Shown here piece by piece: positions 59,008-64,000 of a stretch of DNA of 64,000 nucleotides. The stretch covers positions 30,151,738 to 30,215,737 of the forward strand of contig NC_133172.1 of assembly GCF_040802235.1 (NCBI RefSeq). Reading direction: 5' to 3'. A program made the position numbers and the translations under genes. The notes below the pieces were generated by a model. It was not told the DNA's origin. It did no database searches and was given only the letters and a program-made list of their open reading frames with translations. The DNA is from Manis javanica. Its lineage: Eukaryota > Chordata > Mammalia > Pholidota > Manidae. The stretch's first letter is position 1, and every line of letters begins with the position of its first letter.

Positions 59008-59345
59008 TTTAATAAAATGCTGAAGTGGTAGGTAGATGCAAGATAAAGGTAGAAAACATAGTTTAGTGTTGTAAGAGAGCAAATGTAGATGATCAGGTGT
59101 GTGCCTGTAGACTGTGTGTTAATCCAAGCTAGACAAGGGCAATAAAACATCCACGGATGCAGAAGATTTCTCTCAAAACAGGGGGTGAGGTTCTAAGCCT
59201 CACCTCTGTTGATCCCCAATTTCTCACCTGATGGCCCCCCCTGCGACTGTGCCTGTCTTAGGTTGTTCCTCCCTTGAGGAATCTTACCCATCTCTGGCTA
59301 ACCAGCCGTCCTCCGGGGCCATACAGGGAACAGAGCCTCAATCTT
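58613..59345 (-). mobile_element. 5'-truncated L1 3' end (LTR-terminated type)
   Basis: 58628-59330 matches 7192-7890 of the full-length L1 at high identity: the same AATAAA (58662-58667), U3-like segment, polypurine tract and adjoining sequence, then breaks off. Target duplications CAGAGCCTTAATCTT (58613-58627) and CAGAGCCTCAATCTT (59331-59345) differ by one base. It therefore arrived by L1-type retroposition, using the chimeric 3' end. Confidence 0.9.
58977..59008 (+). repeat. (ATT)n microsatellite
   Basis: About ten ATT units directly next to the polypurine-like tract. The full-length L1 has a shorter, impure version at about 7534-7560, so this tract varies between copies. Confidence 0.95.
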
Positions 59346-61554
59346 AAAGTTGTTAAAGCAACCCAAATTACGAGTGAAAGTTTTCAGATATTTATGCCAG
59401 TGTAAACAGTGAATAACTGTCAGTGGCCAAGAGTAGTTTGAATGCACATTTACAGTTTGGTGGATATGGATTAAGTGTGTATTGTGAAAAAGAAATAATA
59501 ATGATGCTTTTATAGCATCTTATTTTCTTTACATTTGCCTTATTCATGGATCACAGACCTTAGGCAAGGAAAGGAAACTCAATAAGTTCCATAAAAAAAT
59601 GCTCTCTTTATTCTCTTTTATTTGCTTCCTTATAATTAAAGAAAAGTCATTATAATATTTTAATAAATCAGCAGTTTGGGCTGCAAGTTAGGTCAGGAAC
59701 TAATTTGGGTCATTCTTTCTGTCAAGTTCTGATGATTTTTTTGCCTAGACTTTCTTATTCTCACATGTACCACTAGAGGCTGTAGTTTGCTTTTGTAAAG
59801 AAATTGTCATCTTGGACCAATCTTGGAAGAAGCAGGGCCTATGGTTTAAGTCTTCAAATTTTAGCTACAGAACTTTGGGGAAGTATTCTCCATTCAAGTG
59901 TCTTGATCATGCACTCAGAGTCATTTTTGTCTGTTTCTTCCTTTTGTTACCTGTAGCATAGTACTGTGTACATATTTGATGGAATTTAGAGAGTGAGTTT
60001 GTAGAATTATTGTCATGTGAAATTAATGTCATAAGTCATAAGTATGTGACATATAATAGTAATTTGTAGTTATTTTTTCCCATGATGGTATCGATTATTC
60101 AGTAAGTCTTGGAAATGCTTACTCAGTGCTGGCATATAGTGAGCACGCAATAAAAATTAGCTTTACTTTTTTAATTCTAAATTCTCAGGAGGACAAGTTG
60201 AGATTACAGAAGCTTCAGTATGACTTTTCAAAATTCATCCTGACTCTTAAAGTGTACCTAAAATACCCTGTTCTCAGCATTATCATTTAATTTTCATGGC
60301 AGAATTATGGAAAAATGTAGTTTCATGATGCCTGTTGGTGGACAGTTTATAATATAGTTCTCACCACTTCTTATGAACACTTTTGGGTCTAAACAGATTT
60401 TAAATCCTTTTTGACACTATAGATACAAATACTGTCCACTTTTTTCAAGTGAATATACTTTTTTGTAGTGACATTAACAGAATTGAATCTTAAGAGTCTT
60501 TTATAAAATGAGATTGTGTAGTTGCCTAAAACAGGTGTAAATATAAGTGTTTTAGAAATGCATGGTATGTATAGAAGTTGTGATCATTGCCAAATAACAA
60601 ATACGTGGCTTTGTCAGTGAATCATTCTTTTAAGACTGATTTGCAATGCACCTCACTGATAAGGACTCCGTAGCTATTACTGTACCAGATAATTTCATTA
60701 GCCACTAAAACCACCTACCCTTGTGCTATAGGGGGACTTAGTACCCAACTACCTACTAAATTATCAAAACCTGGAGAAAATTTTCATTTGAAAACCAGTT
60801 TGGAAACAAGTGGAGAGTGGGGTATGGTTGTTAAGCAGAGAAAAGTTGAGAGCAGAGTATGTGCTTACATAAGAGTTGTGGATTAAAGGTGAATAGTAGG
60901 GGAGAAAGAACGGTAGAGGATTATAGCACAGCCACGGACTGGAGTTTGTGGGAACAAGTGGTTCCATGTGACAGTTTAAGCATTTTGGAAACGCCCAGGT
61001 CTTGGCATTTAAATACTGGTCACATGCTCACAATTAGAGTTCATGCTGAGTTTTGTTTTTCCTCAATCTCTGAGTAGGCACCACTGTTCTGCAGTCCTAA
61101 AATAGCCAAGGAAAAACAGAGCTGCTTTATATTACCTCCTTGCTTATTCCCTTGATTTTGTCCCCCACTTTCCCTATTTTTCCATGCATGGAACACCAGC
61201 CTTTTGCTAGAAGAACTGGCTTCTGCAAAGGAGAGTGATAATAACTTAGAAATTGATTTTTAAAACAACCAAACTACGTCTTTTAGAATTAAATGATAAT
61301 GAGATGGGAGATGGGGAGGAAAAAGAAAGACTGGTTTACATTTAAATTTTAAACTAGGAAAGTAAGAATGACCTGAGTAAACATTGGCCCACTGTTTTGA
61401 TTCCTATTATTTTGAGTGGCTTAAAGGAAAAAGTCATGTTTATGTTCCATATTAACTAATGCAGTTTTTAAGTCTTCTCAACTTTTCTCATTTCATTTTA
61501 TCTCCATTGGGGTTTTTTTTTTTGTCCACTTTTATGCCACAGACTCTCTGTTCC

Positions 61555-62432
61555 CATCTATTAGTTTTTATTTTTTTTTATTATTTTTTATTTTAGTATC
61601 AGTAATCTACAATTACATGAAGAACATTATGTTTACTAGGCTTCCCCCCTCATCAAGTCCCCCCCACAAACCCCATTACAGTCACTGTCCATCAGCATAG
61701 TAAGATGCTGCAGAATCCCTACTCGTCTTCTCCGTGTTGCACATCCCTCCCCGTGCCCCACACACACATTACACATGCTAATCGTAAGGCCCCCTTTCTT
61801 TTTCCCCCGCCCTTATCTCTCCCTTCCCACCCATCCTCAGTCCCTTTCCCTTTGGTAATTGTTTGTCCATTTTGGGTTCTGTGATTCTGCTGCTGTTTTG
61901 TTCCTTCAGTTTTTCTTTGTTCTTATACTCCACATATGAGTGAAATCATTTGGTACTTGTCTTTCTCCGCCTGGCTTATTTCACTGAGCATAATACCCTC
62001 TAGCTCCATCCATGTTGTTGCAAATGGTAGGATTTGTTTTCTTCTTACAGCTGAATAATATTATATTCCATTGTGTATATGTACCACATCTTCTTTATCC
62101 ATTCATCTACTGATGGACAGTTAGGTTGTTTCCATTTCTTGGCTATTGTAAATAGTGCTGCGATAAACATAGGGGTACATCTGTCTTTTTCAAACTGGGC
62201 TGCTGTATTCTTAGGGTAAATTCCTACAAGTGGAATTCCTGGGTCAAATGGTATTTCTATTTTGAGCATTTTGAGGAACCTTCATACTGCTTTCCACAAT
62301 GGTTGAACTAATTTACATTCCCACCAGCAGTGTAGGAGGATTCCCCTTTCTCCACAACCTCGCCAACATTTGTTGTTGTTTGTCTTTTGGATGGTGGCGA
62401 TCCTTACTGGGGTGAGCATCTATTAGTTTTTA
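61555..62432 (-). mobile_element. 5'-truncated L1, short 3' end type
   Basis: 61571-62416 holds antisense L1 3' UTR and the end of ORF2 (open frame 62045-62269, from [20 protein letters not shown] to TMEY). Target duplications CATCTATTAGTTTTTA at 61555-61570 and 62417-62432 are identical over 16 bp. Its poly(A) lies at the point equivalent to about 9030 in the full-length L1, so it lacks the retrovirus-like extension. Confidence 0.92.
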
Positions 62433-64000
62433 CAACTTAGATTTTTATATTTAAATATTACATTTAAAGCAGTTAATATAAATGAAATATGAAATAACTT
62501 CTTTTAGGATGAAGCTTTATGAAATCATGTTTATATAATAATGTTCTTCATTAACTGTTCCTTGATGAAATATGCTTATTTTTATGATGTATCTCAAGTT
62601 TCTGTGGAGACTAACTCTTTGGAAGTACTTTTTCAGCTGTTTGTTCAAATAATAAAATATCATTGCAAGAATTCCTTGGCTCAGTTTTCAGATGAGATGA
62701 GATGAAAAATGAACTTTCACTTTCTACATTGATAAGTTTTCATATATAACCTGAAGTGGTGATTTTTTAAGTAAATCAGGTGTTTCATTATTTGTATCTA
62801 CAAGAGAAAAATAACTGAAGTACAAGCTTTTAATATATTTTTAGTACTATATGGCAGACATATAGTTTGCTCACTATTCCTCCTTATAACATTTGTATGT
62901 AGCTGCTCTTTGCCTCTCTACAACTTAGGTTTATTTTAAAGCCCCAGCCCGAGGCTTTCTCCATTAATGTAAGTGCAGTCCGTTGTGATACTCTCCTCTA
63001 ACTGACCACTTATTGACTGTGTTCATTTAGTGACTAGTATAGGCCTCTGACATTTCTAATGTATAACTGCAGAGATAAAACATAAATGTATAAAAAGTAT
63101 TAGCTCTGTAGAGTAGGGGTTTTATCATATCTTAATGCTCCCTTGTATCACTCCATGCTGCTTAGCACAGTGCTAAATATGGTAAGAGCTTGTAAGTGCT
63201 TTGTGAATTTGAGTAAGAGTAAAACATAATTATATTTTGGAATTTATGCATTCCTTTTGATGAGTGCAACCATACAAATGAATGTATAAGAAGGTTTGGG
63301 AAAGATGACTATAAGAATAATGAGTTGATTTGTTTAGACATGATTAAAGACTATTTTTAGTTCCTTAAGGACTGTTTTTCTTTTTGAGATGATTAAGATC
63401 TCTTTTAAGGCTTATTACTTTTTCTAATTGGAAAGATATACATCCTTGGTAGAAAATTTGGAAAAAAAAAATCCGCATGCTTTTCTGCCATACAGATAAT
63501 TACTTTTAACATTTTATTTCCTGCCAGATTTTTCATTGGGCAGTTTTTGCCTTTTTCCCTTAGTAACAGAATTTTAACCCTATTCTTTTCACTTAACAAA
63601 AACTTTTATATTATCAATTCTTTTTAAATATCACTTTAATAGTTTGTGTTACTGCCCATAAGAGCTCCTTAATTGAAAAGCATGAAAAATTGATTGGTAA
63701 AATGCCTGATGTTTCTCTACATACTTACTCCTGATACTGCTAGATGTTACAGGCAGTGACAGGCTGACCACCCTTTTGCTTTATATTAGATTTGAAGATA
63801 TCTAGGGATGGGCTAAATAGTAAAGTTGTTGAATACCATGAATATATAAATAGATGATATATGTATTTAGATAATATATATATTTATATATGATACATAT
63901 ACATAAGTTGATATTGTAAATCTCTGCATTTTCTTGAAGTGTAATCCAGACTATTTTTTGGACAATGAAAAATGGTAATCTTGGAACTTAAAATTTTGAA

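Larger units (their letters stand above)
35563..64000 (+). other. LONP2: LONP2 locus, 5' half (peroxisomal Lon protease)
   Basis: LONP2 is an ATP-dependent serine protease of the Lon family in the peroxisome matrix. It removes damaged or unassembled proteins and helps process beta-oxidation enzymes imported by PTS signals. Seven coding exons here encode residues 1-412 plus part of codon 413 (about 48% of the 852-residue human protein): the whole Lon N-terminal substrate-binding domain, the helical linker and the start of the AAA+ module with Walker A. Walker B, sensor residues, the Ser-Lys protease dyad and the C-terminal SKL-type peroxisome signal lie beyond the window. Splice phases join exactly and no disabling change is seen, so the gene looks functional. 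Confidence 0.97.
57783..64000 (+). other. LONP2 intron 7 (continues beyond window)
   Basis: Over 6.2 kb from the gt at 57783, with no acceptor identified before the window ends. Holds the source-like piece at 57895-57937, two young L1 insertions (58628-59330 and 61571-62416), and AT-rich DNA with TA-repeats near 63840-63900. Nothing else recognised. Confidence 0.85.

Noticed and set aside
58891..59150. Poly-asparagine or poly-isoleucine peptides
   Set aside because: They come from the (ATT)n microsatellite in the L1 fragment, not from a gene.

Overview
The window is nuclear DNA of a placental mammal, read from the 5' flank into the first half of LONP2, the peroxisomal Lon protease gene, on the + strand. 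Seven LONP2 coding exons (35563-57782) have GT-AG borders and keep one reading frame. The remainder is intergenic or intronic DNA dominated by LINE-1 copies, endogenous retroviruses and old repeats. I see no Alu, B1/B2, Bov-tA, carnivore tRNA-Lys SINE or equine ERE. With the L1 types seen, this suggests a laurasiatherian lineage poor in young SINEs; a pangolin is my tentative guess, from memory of similar L1 ends, not from any search.

Layout. 1-7178: old repeats (MER5A-like, hAT-like, HAL1/L1ME fragments, MIR) and a solo LTR with a 5-bp target duplication. 7194-15661: a full-length L1 on the - strand with a 15-bp target duplication, a monomeric 5' UTR, an open ORF1, a broken ORF2 and an unusually long 3' end. 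16137-16590: a - strand retrocopy fragment of the KH-domain gene QKI. 17355-17879 and 26400-26640: a CpG-rich stretch split by a complete 8.5-kb class I (gammaretrovirus-like) provirus on the - strand, 17880-26399, with 249-bp LTRs, a GCCGG target duplication and a tRNA-Phe-type primer site. 26780-32880: an L2 element split by a 5.7-kb L1 on the + strand. 35240-35900: CpG-island promoter and first exon of LONP2. 35796-64000: LONP2 introns with old and young L1 pieces.

Most notable is the L1 at 7194-15661. Downstream of ORF2 its 3' end runs through two internal A-tracts into sequence resembling the 3' part of a class II (beta-like) retrovirus: an integrase-tail-like stretch, an Env transmembrane-like open frame, a polypurine tract, then a U3-R-like segment with AATAAA just before the L1 poly(A). 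A 5'-truncated copy with the same end and its own target duplication sits at 58628-59330, so this chimeric end has been mobilised. A third L1 (61571-62416) ends at the shorter 3' terminus. Other points to follow up are a chimeric insert in LONP2 intron 6 that copies the exon 6 splice acceptor, a local duplication in intron 5, and an in-frame alternative acceptor for exon 7.

All repeat family names come from recognition by eye; borders without a target duplication are approximate.
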